Source: Eubacteriales bacterium (GTDB lineage Bacteria > Bacillota_A > Clostridia > Lachnospirales > Lachnospiraceae). Taken from it: a stretch of DNA of 64,000 bases. The stretch covers positions 25,222 through 89,221 of the forward strand of contig JAUNJL010000003.1 of assembly GCA_030533315.1 (NCBI GenBank), read 5' to 3'. A program made the position numbers and the translations under genes. Shown here piece after piece: positions 27,098 through 34,619 of this stretch. Under the pieces are notes generated by a model. The model saw only the letters and a list, made by a program, of their open reading frames with translations, did not search any database and was not told the origin of the DNA. Each line of letters opens with the position of its first letter. Position 1 is the stretch's first letter.

Positions 27098-27387
27098 GTA
27101 TAGTACTTACAACTGAACAGCGTGAGCAAGCGGGTTCAGACTCCTATAACAGATTTGAATATCAAGTTCATTGGATTGTATGCCACATAATAGGAAAACT
27201 TCAAGATAATACAGAATGTATTGTCTTCTGTGAATTTCACGATGATATGGCAGAGTTTTATACCGATAATCAGCAGTATCAGTTTTATCAAATAAAAACA
27301 AAGGAAGACCCCTCCGATTGGACTATTGCAGAAATGTCTAAACGTGAGAAAAAGAAAAGTGGTGGTTATATCAAGGTCGAGATATAG
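27094..27387 (+). pseudogene. 5' fragment of a DUF4297 defence-type gene, truncated at the right repeat
   Basis: Ninety-seven residues resembling the N-terminal DUF4297 domain (a restriction-like nuclease domain found in Cap4 and other anti-phage proteins): NRFEYQVHWIVCHII, CEFHDDMAEF, and QFYQIKTKEDPSDWTIAEM with the nuclease-type Q-x-K motif. Full-length relatives continue for hundreds of residues. Here the frame enters the 75-bp repeat after KKKSGGY and stops five codons later. AAAGGAG precedes the ATG, which overlaps the abiEii stop. It may be inactive, or a short protein with residual binding ability. Confidence 0.75.
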
Positions 27388-27444
27388 CCGTAAGGGTGCT
27401 TATGGACCTTGATGAAAACGGAATTACAATAAGCGTATCATTAG
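27370..27444 (+). repeat. Right copy of 75-bp direct repeat
   Basis: Differs from the left copy at four positions. The truncated DUF4297 frame runs into it and stops at the TAG at 27385-27387, inside the repeat. Confidence 0.9.
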
Positions 27445-27456
27445 GCTTATTTTTTT
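27428..27456 (+). terminator. Intrinsic terminator at the right repeat
   Basis: AATAAGC/GCTTATT (27428-27434 with 27445-27451), 10-base loop, followed by T residues. Its left arm lies in the repeat and its right arm just outside, so the hairpin differs from that of the left copy. Confidence 0.75.
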
Positions 27457-27493
27457 GCTCTGATTTGCACCTTTGGGATGCTTTTTTTCCATG

Positions 27494-27545
27494 AAAAACC
27501 GGCCTTCCCATCATTCGATCTCAGATCTGACCTGGGAAGGCCGGT
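27494..27545 (-). terminator. Intrinsic terminator of the SGNH hydrolase gene
   Basis: A perfect 13-bp inverted repeat ACCGGCCTTCCCA/TGGGAAGGCCGGT (27498-27510 and 27533-27545) with a 22-base loop. It reads into a T run on the minus strand. Confidence 0.9.
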
Positions 27546-27584
27546 ACATCATTCTTTTTATATTTGACTGCCTTGGGGCGCCAT

Positions 27585-28376
27585 CTACGGCCTGGAATTT
27601 TGGTAATGTCTCCAGGTGCTCCAGGCGATGCGCTGTAGTCTGGACAGGTCGTCAGAGCCGGAGGAGGAAACCTCCGGTGTCTCCTGGAACAGGGCGGAGT
27701 ACATGGTACAGGCGGTGAGGTAGCTGCCGTAACGGCTGGGATGGTATTTGTCGGAGCTTAGGAGACGGATATCCGACGCTGACCGCCCTGCATTCAGGAA
27801 AGCATAGCCCACGGGAATGACGGGGGCGTTGGTATGGGAGGAAATATACTCGTAGGAGGCTGCGATCTTTTCCTGATAATCTGCCCGGCCGGAAACCAGC
27901 CCGCTCATTCTGCGGTAGTCCCTGTGTCCCTTTTCCGGCGCCCAGGTCATGTACAGCATGGGCTGTGCGCCTGCTTTCCTGGCCATACGGCAAAGCTTCT
28001 CCGTTGCCCGGCACATGTCCCCGATATACAGGACGGGATAGGCGTGGCGATCCTGGTAAACCACGTAATCCCAGGACTGCCTGGACAAGAGGCGGCGGAG
28101 CCTGCGGTTCATGCGGGTGCCGTCGGTGGCAAATTTCCGCAGGTTGCAGCCCCCCTTTGCAAGGGTGGTCACCTGAACCTTCTGGCCCTTTGAGCCTGCA
28201 ATGCGGGCGAGCATTCCCGAAAGGCAGTGACGACCGGTAAGGCTGTTCCCCACAAGGAGGATCCGAACGGGCTCGGTCTGCCGGGAGGCCGGATCGGCCT
28301 TCGTCGGTATGGGGCAGGAGAAGACCAGGCACACAAGCAGCAATATGGCTAAAATCCGATCAATCATCTTTTTCAT
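27585..28376 (-). CDS. Secreted SGNH/GDSL-type hydrolase
   Basis: A 263-residue secreted esterase-like protein. The N-terminal signal (MIDRILAILLLVCLVFSCPI) has a cysteine at 21; the preceding LVFS is only a weak lipobox, so either export or lipidation is possible. Block I is VGNSLTGRH with nucleophile Ser45; the catalytic Asp209 and His212 are in SSDKYHPSRYGS. Substrate is likely an acetyl or acyl ester on a glycan or lipid, but it is not determinable. The gene has its own promoter (28446-28474) and terminator and is divergent from mutS. Confidence 0.85.
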   Translation of the reverse strand: MKKMIDRILAILLLVCLVFSCPIPTKADPASRQTEPVRILLVGNSLTGRHCLSGMLARIAGSKGQKVQVTTLAKGGCNLRKFATDGTRMNRRLRRLLSRQSWDYVVYQDRHAYPVLYIGDMCRATEKLCRMARKAGAQPMLYMTWAPEKGHRDYRRMSGLVSGRADYQEKIAASYEYISSHTNAPVIPVGYAFLNAGRSASDIRLLSSDKYHPSRYGSYLTACTMYSALFQETPEVSSSGSDDLSRLQRIAWSTWRHYQNSRP

Positions 28377-28445
28377 ATGATATCAAGTCCTTTCTTTCCA
28401 TAGTATGACAGAGCAGGACGGTAGGTCGCATCTGTTCTAGGGCAT

Positions 28446-28474
28446 AGTATATATGCAGAACTCTTTTCCGTCAA
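28446..28474 (-). promoter_or_regulatory. Predicted sigma-A promoter of the SGNH hydrolase gene
   Basis: Minus strand: TTGACG (28469-28474), 17 bp, TATACT (28446-28451). Confidence 0.8.
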
Positions 28475-28512
28475 GAGTGATTTTGGATGAAATTGGATAA
28501 AAAAAGGAAAGC

Positions 28513-28541
28513 TTGAAACCCTTTTGAAAAAATGCTATGAT
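28513..28541 (+). promoter_or_regulatory. Predicted sigma-A promoter of mutS
   Basis: TTGAAA (28513-28518), 17 bp, TATGAT (28536-28541). It implies a leader of about 160 bases before mutS. Confidence 0.75.
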
Positions 28542-28709
28542 ACCATAAGGCTAAAGGCGGCTTTGTCCGCCGAAGGTTCGCAGCGGTTCCAGCATGGAAA
28601 TGACTGGGAAGGATTTCGTGTGCGGCGGCTGAGATAAAGAAACGGCCGCATTGGATTATTTGATATTGAGGGGGTCTGTGCAAAAGATGATAGAAATGGA
28701 GATAGAGCT

Positions 28710-31343
28710 ATGGGCATGAGTCCGATGATGACGGAATACTGCAAAAAGAAAGAAGAAATGTCTGACTGCATCCTGTTTTACCGTCTGGGAGATTTTTATG
28801 AGATGTTTTTTGAGGATGCCATCACCGTCAGCAAGGAGCTGGAGCTGACCCTGACGGGAAAGGACTGCGGCCTTGAGGAGCGGGCGCCCATGTGCGGTAT
28901 TCCCTATCACGCCGCAGATACCTACATCGACAAGCTGATCGCCCTGGGACACAAGGTGGCGATCTGTGAGCAGGTGGAGGATCCAAAAAAGGCGAAGGGA
29001 CTTGTGAAAAGGGAGGTCATCCGTATCGTGACTCCGGGAACGACCCTGGATTCCACATCCCTGGATGAATCAAAAAACAATTACCTGATGTCCATCGTTG
29101 CCGTGGAGGATCATTTCGGCTGCGCCATTGCGGATATCACGACGGGGGACTGCTTCCTCACCGAGGTGGACCGCCCCCAGAAAATGCTGGACGAGATCAA
29201 TAAGTTTTCTCCTGCGGAGATCATCTGCAACGATGCCTTTTTCATGAGCGGCATTGACGCCGAGGATCTGAAGAACCGGCTGGGAATCTGCATCTTTCCC
29301 ATGGAAACCTGGTATTTTGACGACGACTCCTGCCGAAGGGCCCTGAAGGAGCATTTTCAGGTGTCCAGCCTGGAGGGCCTTGGCATTGGAGATTATGACA
29401 GCGGGATCATAGCTGCGGGGGCCTTGTTCCTCTATCTGAAGGAGACTCAGAAAACGGCTCTTTCTCAGATGACCTCCATCCGTCCTTACGCTGCGGAGAC
29501 CTTTATGCTCATCGACAGCTCCAGTAGGAGAAACCTGGAGCTGGTGGAGACCCTGCGGGAAAAGCAGAAGCGAGGCTCCCTTCTATGGGTTTTGGATAAG
29601 ACCAAGACAGCCATGGGGGCCAGAACCCTGCGGCAGTACGTGGAACAGCCTCTCATTGACGCACAGGCCATCGACGACCGCCTTTCGGCGATCCAGGTAC
29701 TAAATGAAAATCCCATGATCCGGGACGAGATCCGGGAATACCTGAACCCTATTTACGATCTGGAACGTCTCATCAGCCGGATCAGCTACAAGTCTGCGAA
29801 TCCCAGGGATCTGATCGCCTTCGCCTCCTCGCTGGAGATGCTTCCCCACATCCGGCTGCTTCTCAAAGATCTGAAAGCGCCCCTTCTGCAGCAGCTTTAT
29901 GAGGATATGGATCCACTGGAGGACGTGGCCGGATGGATCAAAAGCGCCATCGTGGATGATCCGCCTCTGGCTCAGAAGGAAGGGGGAATCATCCGGGAGG
30001 GCTATCACCAGGACGTGGACGCATACCGGCGCTCCCGCACGGACGGAAAGCAATGGCTTTCTCAGCTGGAGGCAAAGGAGAGGGAAAAGACCGGGATCAA
30101 ATCCCTAAAGATCAAGTACAGCCGGGTGTTCGGCTATTCCCTGGAGGTGACCAACAGCTTCAAAAACCAGGTGCCGGAGGACTGGATCCGAAAGCAGACC
30201 CTGGTGAATGCGGAGAGATACATTACGGAGGAGCTGAAAAACCTGGAGGATCTGATCCTGGGGGCGGAGGATAAGCTTTATGCCCTGGAATACCAGCTTT
30301 TTTCCCAGGTTCGGGACCAGGTGGGACAGGAGGTGCTCCGCATCCAGCAGACCGCAAAGGCGGTGGCCGCCCTGGACGTGTTCGCCTCCCTTGCCCTGGT
30401 GGCGGAGCGGAACAATTACGTCCGCCCCAAGGTTACGGAGGGCGGGGTCATCGATATCAAGAACGGCCGCCATCCCGTTGTGGAGACCATGATCGAGCAT
30501 GAGATGTTCATCGCCAACGACACCTATCTGGACAGCGGAAAAAAGAGGATCTCCATCATCACAGGCCCCAATATGGCTGGAAAATCCACCTATATGCGTC
30601 AGACCGCCCTCATCGTCCTGATGGCCCAGATCGGCAGCTTTGTCCCTGCCCAGAAGGCCTCCATCGGGATCGTGGACCGGATCTTTACCAGGGTGGGCGC
30701 CTCGGACGACCTGGCCAGCGGTCAGAGTACCTTCATGGTGGAGATGACGGAGGTGGCCAACATCCTTCGCAATGCCACCTCCAAAAGCCTTTTGATCCTG
30801 GATGAGATCGGAAGGGGCACCAGTACCTTTGACGGCTTGTCCATTGCCTGGGCGGTGGTGGAGCACATCAGCAGCACGAAGCTCTGCGGGGCAAAGACCC
30901 TGTTTGCCACCCATTACCACGAGCTGACGGAGCTGGAGGGAAAAATCTCCGGGGTAAACAATTACTGCATTGCCGTCAAGGAGCGGGGGGACGACATCGT
31001 GTTCCTGAGAAAGATCGTCAAGGGAGGCGCCGACAAAAGCTACGGCATCCAGGTGGCAAAGCTGGCGGGAGTGCCGGACACGGTGATCCAGCGGGCGAAG
31101 GAGCTGGTGGAGGAGCTGAGCGACGCCGACATCACCTCCGCCGTGAAGGATCTGGCCGCCCCGAAAAAAAAGCGGAAGGTGGTTTATGACCAGGTGGACA
31201 TGGCCCAGATGTCCCTTTTTGACACCATCCAGGACGACGACATCATTGAGGAGCTGAAAAACATAGACATTGGGAACCTGACGCCCATGGAGGCGCTGAA
31301 TACCCTGTACAATCTTCAGAATAAGATCAAGAACAGATGGTGA
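28710..31343 (+). CDS. mutS: DNA mismatch repair protein MutS
   Basis: An 877-residue MutS1-type mismatch sensor. The N-terminal mismatch-contact motif is FYRLGDFYEMFFEDA, with Phe and Glu in the expected F-x-E arrangement. The ATPase has Walker A GPNMAGKST near residue 619, Walker B LLILDEIGRGTSTFDG and the HYHELTELE switch. Near the C-terminus MAQMSLFD contains a QxxLF clamp-binding motif. It scans newly made DNA and recruits MutL. GGAGAT precedes the ATG. mutL follows after 6 bp. Confidence 0.98.
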   Translation: MGMSPMMTEYCKKKEEMSDCILFYRLGDFYEMFFEDAITVSKELELTLTGKDCGLEERAPMCGIPYHAADTYIDKLIALGHKVAICEQVEDPKKAKGLVKREVIRIVTPGTTLDSTSLDESKNNYLMSIVAVEDHFGCAIADITTGDCFLTEVDRPQKMLDEINKFSPAEIICNDAFFMSGIDAEDLKNRLGICIFPMETWYFDDDSCRRALKEHFQVSSLEGLGIGDYDSGIIAAGALFLYLKETQKTALSQMTSIRPYAAETFMLIDSSSRRNLELVETLREKQKRGSLLWVLDKTKTAMGARTLRQYVEQPLIDAQAIDDRLSAIQVLNENPMIRDEIREYLNPIYDLERLISRISYKSANPRDLIAFASSLEMLPHIRLLLKDLKAPLLQQLYEDMDPLEDVAGWIKSAIVDDPPLAQKEGGIIREGYHQDVDAYRRSRTDGKQWLSQLEAKEREKTGIKSLKIKYSRVFGYSLEVTNSFKNQVPEDWIRKQTLVNAERYITEELKNLEDLILGAEDKLYALEYQLFSQVRDQVGQEVLRIQQTAKAVAALDVFASLALVAERNNYVRPKVTEGGVIDIKNGRHPVVETMIEHEMFIANDTYLDSGKKRISIITGPNMAGKSTYMRQTALIVLMAQIGSFVPAQKASIGIVDRIFTRVGASDDLASGQSTFMVEMTEVANILRNATSKSLLILDEIGRGTSTFDGLSIAWAVVEHISSTKLCGAKTLFATHYHELTELEGKISGVNNYCIAVKERGDDIVFLRKIVKGGADKSYGIQVAKLAGVPDTVIQRAKELVEELSDADITSAVKDLAAPKKKRKVVYDQVDMAQMSLFDTIQDDDIIEELKNIDIGNLTPMEALNTLYNLQNKIKNRW

Positions 31344-31349
31344 TGAATT

Positions 31350-33482
31350 TTGAGAAAAATCGCAGTTTTAGACCGAAATACCATAGATAAGATCGCCGCC
31401 GGGGAGGTGGTGGAGCGCCCCGCATCGGTGGTGAAGGAGCTGGTGGAAAATTCCATCGACGCAGGCGCCACGGCCATCACGGTGGAGATCACAGACGGCG
31501 GAAAAAAGCTGATCCGCATTACGGACAACGGAAGCGGCATTGAGGCCGACCAGGTACCCACCGCCTTTTTGAGCCACGCCACCAGCAAGATCCAGAAGGT
31601 GGAGGATCTGGAGACCATCGCCTCCCTGGGCTTTCGGGGGGAGGCTCTTTCCAGCATAGCGGCCGTCTCCCAGGTGGAGCTGATCACAAAAACCCCCTCC
31701 GCCATCACCGGCGTGCGCTACGTGATCCAGGGCGGCGGCGAGGAGAAGCTGGAAGAGATGGGCGCACCGGAGGGAACCACCTTTCTGGTGAGAAACCTGT
31801 TCTATAATACTCCTGCCAGGAGCAAATTTCTGAAATCGGACGCCAGTGAGGCAAGCGGGATCGCATCCTTGATGGAGCAGCTTGCCCTTTCTCATCCCGA
31901 AATTTCCTTCAAATACATCCAAAACAAACAGGTACGCCTTCACACCTCGGGAAACTACCGCGTGAAGGACGTGATCTACAGCATTTACGGACGGGATATC
32001 GCAAAGGCACTTTTGGAGGTCTCCTATGAGAACGACTTTATGAAGGTGGAGGGCTTTGCGGGAAAACCGGAGATATCCAGGGGAAACCGTACCTTTGAGA
32101 ATTATTACGTCAATGGGCGCTACGTAAAAAACAACATCATCGCCAAGGCCATCGAGGATGCCTACAAGGGCTTTCTCATGCAGCACAAATTTCCCTTTGT
32201 TTCCCTGCACATCCAGATGACGGGAAATGACCTGGACGTGAACGTCCATCCCCGGAAAATGGAGATCCGCTTTGCCAGGGCCGCAGAGGTGTATGACGCC
32301 GTATACCAGGCCGTGAGAGGAACCCTTTCCAGGGGGGAGATGATCCCACGGGTGTCGGTGGGCCCTCAGGAGAAAAAGCCCCAGGAAAAAGAAAGGCTGG
32401 CCCGGGGGGACGTTCCGGAGCCCTTTGAGACAAGGCGGCGGGAGCAGCTGCACTATGGAATGCCTCAAAGGCCAAAGCTGCTCCGGGAGGAGGGAGGCTA
32501 TCAGAAGGATCCTTTTTCCCAGAAAGATCCCTTCACGAAGGAGGAGCGCCGTCTTTTTGCCGGGACCATCCGGGAGCAGAGGGCCGGGTCCGGCCAAAAG
32601 GATGAAAGGCAGGAGATCCAGCAGGGCCAGGGGCCAAAAGGGCTTGTGACCCCTCCCGGTAAAACAGAGACGGATGGAGGGCCAAAGGCCGTCCATCCAG
32701 ATGGGGAGGAGGCGCAGAAGACCGTCCAAGAGGGAAGGGCGGACGGGCAGGAGACCTCTCAGAGGGAGGAAGTGCCAAGGATTCCCCAGTCGGATGCCCC
32801 AAAAGGCCCGGAGGCAGAGGAGGTCCAGGAAAAGAGGACGGCCCCCCAGGAAGCGCCCAGACAGCTGGAGCTGTTCCAGGAAAAGCTTTTGGCGCCGGAA
32901 TCCCGCAGCCGCCATAAGCTGATCGGCCAGCTGTTTGAGACCTATTGGCTGGTGGAGTTCGGGGACCAATTTTACATCATCGACCAGCACGCCGCCCACG
33001 AAAAGGTCTATTACGAGCGCTTTGTCCGGCAGCTTCAGGAGCAAAGGGCGGAGCCGCAGTATATCAGCCCTCCTCTCATCGTCTCTCTGAGCATGGAGGA
33101 GGAAACCCGGCTGAAGGCAAACGAAAAGCTGTTCCGTGACTTCGGCTTCGAGATCGAGCCCTTTGGGGGCAGGGAATACTGCATCAGCGCCGTTCCCTCC
33201 CAGCTCTACGGCTTTCAGGAGGGGGAGCTCTTTCAGGAAATGCTGGATCATCTGGCGGGGGAGGGAGAGCAGGACGCTCAGAGCCTGTTTACCGCCCGCT
33301 TGGCCTCCATGGCCTGCAAGGCCGCGGTAAAGGGCAACAACCGCCTTTCCCGTCTGGAAGCGGAGAAGCTTCTGGACGAGCTTTTGACCCTGGACAATCC
33401 CTATCATTGTCCCCACGGGAGACCCACCATCGTGGCCATGACCAGGACGGAGATCGAAAAAAAGTTTAAACGGATCCTGTAG
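31350..33482 (+). CDS. mutL: DNA mismatch repair endonuclease MutL
   Basis: A 710-residue MutL with a TTG start, which gives the conserved N-terminus RKIAVLDRNTIDKIAAGEVV; no in-frame ATG is better. The GHKL ATPase includes GFRGEALSS and NTPARSKF. Residues about 335-520 are a long, charged, low-complexity linker. The C-terminal nuclease site is DQHAAHEKVYYE (from Asp545), and metal-site motifs ACKAAVKG and CPHGRPT are present. This is therefore the endonuclease type used by bacteria without MutH. A clamp-binding QLELF lies at the end of the linker. It is in a mutS-mutL-miaA run. Confidence 0.97.
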   Translation: MRKIAVLDRNTIDKIAAGEVVERPASVVKELVENSIDAGATAITVEITDGGKKLIRITDNGSGIEADQVPTAFLSHATSKIQKVEDLETIASLGFRGEALSSIAAVSQVELITKTPSAITGVRYVIQGGGEEKLEEMGAPEGTTFLVRNLFYNTPARSKFLKSDASEASGIASLMEQLALSHPEISFKYIQNKQVRLHTSGNYRVKDVIYSIYGRDIAKALLEVSYENDFMKVEGFAGKPEISRGNRTFENYYVNGRYVKNNIIAKAIEDAYKGFLMQHKFPFVSLHIQMTGNDLDVNVHPRKMEIRFARAAEVYDAVYQAVRGTLSRGEMIPRVSVGPQEKKPQEKERLARGDVPEPFETRRREQLHYGMPQRPKLLREEGGYQKDPFSQKDPFTKEERRLFAGTIREQRAGSGQKDERQEIQQGQGPKGLVTPPGKTETDGGPKAVHPDGEEAQKTVQEGRADGQETSQREEVPRIPQSDAPKGPEAEEVQEKRTAPQEAPRQLELFQEKLLAPESRSRHKLIGQLFETYWLVEFGDQFYIIDQHAAHEKVYYERFVRQLQEQRAEPQYISPPLIVSLSMEEETRLKANEKLFRDFGFEIEPFGGREYCISAVPSQLYGFQEGELFQEMLDHLAGEGEQDAQSLFTARLASMACKAAVKGNNRLSRLEAEKLLDELLTLDNPYHCPHGRPTIVAMTRTEIEKKFKRIL

Positions 33483-33494
33483 GAGAGAAGCCTT

Positions 33495-34445
33495 ATGAAA
33501 AAACCGTTGATCGTGCTCACCGGCCCTACGGCCGTGGGAAAAACAAAGCTGTCCATCGCCCTTGCAAGAGCTCTGTCCGGGGAGATCATCTCCGCAGATT
33601 CCATGCAGGTGTACCGCCATATGGACATCGGCTCCGCAAAGATCACCCGGGAGGAGATGGGAGGAGTTCCCCATCATCTGGTGGACGTCTTGGAGCCGGA
33701 GGAGGATTTTCACATTGTTCTTTTTCAGAAGCTGGCAAAGGAGGCCATGGCGGGGATCTATGACCGGGGACACATTCCCATCCTGGTGGGCGGAACCGGC
33801 TTTTACATCCAGGCGGTGACCCGAGATATTGATTTTACGCAGGCCAAGCAGGAGGAGGACTGCCGGAGGGAGCTGGAGCTTCTTGCCCGGGAAAAAGGGA
33901 AGGAATACCTTCACGGGCTTCTGGCTCAGGTGGATCCTGCCAGTGCCGGGGAAATCCATGAAAACAATGTGAAAAGAGTGATCCGGGCCCTGGAGTTTTA
34001 CCGGCAGAACGGCAGGCCCATATCCAGCCACAACCAGGAGCAAAGGGAGAGACGCAGTCCCTATGAGCTGGCTTACTTTGTCCTGAATGCCCCCAGGGAT
34101 CTTCTTTACCGGCGCATTGACGCCCGGGTGGAGGAGATGCTTTCCATGGGGCTTGTGGATGAGGTCCGGCAGCTGAGGGACAGAGGCCTGAGACGTGGAA
34201 TGGTCTCCATGCAGGGGCTGGGCTACAAAGAGATCCTGGACTATCTGGAGGGGGAGTGCTCCCTGGAGGAGGCCGTCCGCATTCTGAAGCGGGACACCCG
34301 CCATTTTGCAAAAAGGCAGCTCACCTGGTTCCGCCGTGAGCCGGAGGTCACCTGGATCCAAAAGGAAGAATTTGATTTCCGGGAAGAGGAGATCCTGGAA
34401 TACATGAAGCAGGTATGCAGGGAAAAGGGCATTCTGGACTGCTGA
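33495..34445 (+). CDS. miaA: tRNA dimethylallyltransferase
   Basis: A 316-residue enzyme that adds a dimethylallyl group to A37 of tRNAs reading UNN codons. The P-loop GPTAVGKT is at residues 10-17, SADSMQVYRHMDIGSAK follows (tRNA and substrate binding), and VGGTGFYIQAV is near residue 100. AGGAGAG lies 8 bp before the ATG, 12 bp after mutL. The MutS-MutL-MiaA order is common in Clostridia. No clear terminator follows before the M60 gene. Confidence 0.97.
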   Translation: MKKPLIVLTGPTAVGKTKLSIALARALSGEIISADSMQVYRHMDIGSAKITREEMGGVPHHLVDVLEPEEDFHIVLFQKLAKEAMAGIYDRGHIPILVGGTGFYIQAVTRDIDFTQAKQEEDCRRELELLAREKGKEYLHGLLAQVDPASAGEIHENNVKRVIRALEFYRQNGRPISSHNQEQRERRSPYELAYFVLNAPRDLLYRRIDARVEEMLSMGLVDEVRQLRDRGLRRGMVSMQGLGYKEILDYLEGECSLEEAVRILKRDTRHFAKRQLTWFRREPEVTWIQKEEFDFREEEILEYMKQVCREKGILDC

Positions 34446-34491
34446 TGCGAGAAGCCGGCCGTTCAGGCGTTGGAGCGGATGCCAAAGGGAT

Positions 34492-34533
34492 AAGTGGATA
34501 TGATTTATCAGATTTACCATTTTTTCCCTTTGG
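34492..34533. repeat. 9-bp inverted repeat upstream of the M60 protease gene
   Basis: CCAAAGGGA (34492-34500) and TCCCTTTGG (34525-34533) with a 24-base A+T-rich loop. It sits between miaA and the predicted M60 promoter. It could act as a weak terminator of the mut operon or as an operator. Confidence 0.6.
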
Positions 34534-34540
34534 TATTGCT

Positions 34541-34570
34541 TTCCAACTGCAAGTATGTTACCCTGATAAT
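34541..34570 (+). promoter_or_regulatory. Possible promoter of the M60 protease gene
   Basis: TTCCAA (34541-34546), 18 bp, GATAAT (34565-34570), 50 bp before the ATG. Confidence 0.5.
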
Positions 34571-34619
34571 ATCGGACAAAATTTGTTCCTACAAAAAATA
34601 ATTAAGGAGAAGATCAAGT

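Larger units (their letters stand above)
25306..27444 (+). mobile_element. A+T-rich defence islet bounded by 75-bp direct repeats
   Basis: About 2.1 kb between near-identical direct repeats at 25306-25380 and 27370-27444. It carries abiEi, abiEii and a truncated DUF4297 gene. Base composition and codons are strongly A+T-rich, unlike the G+C-rich housekeeping genes on both sides, which indicates horizontal acquisition. No integrase or transposase lies inside, so it could have been moved in trans, arisen by recombination between repeats, or be the remnant of a larger element. Confidence 0.6.
28377..28709. other. Divergent region between the SGNH hydrolase and mutS
   Basis: It holds two divergent promoters (28446-28474 and 28513-28541). 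The mutS leader contains GGCGG/CCGCC (28556/28567) and GCGGC/GCCGC (near 28622/28646) hairpins. No reading frame with a plausible ribosome site is seen there, so the leader is unexplained. Confidence 0.55.

Noticed and set aside
31368..34520. Antisense open frame of about 1,050 codons opposite mutL and miaA
   Set aside because: It mirrors the codon bias of two clear housekeeping genes, lacks domain motifs and start signals, and similar long antisense frames lie opposite many G+C-rich genes here.
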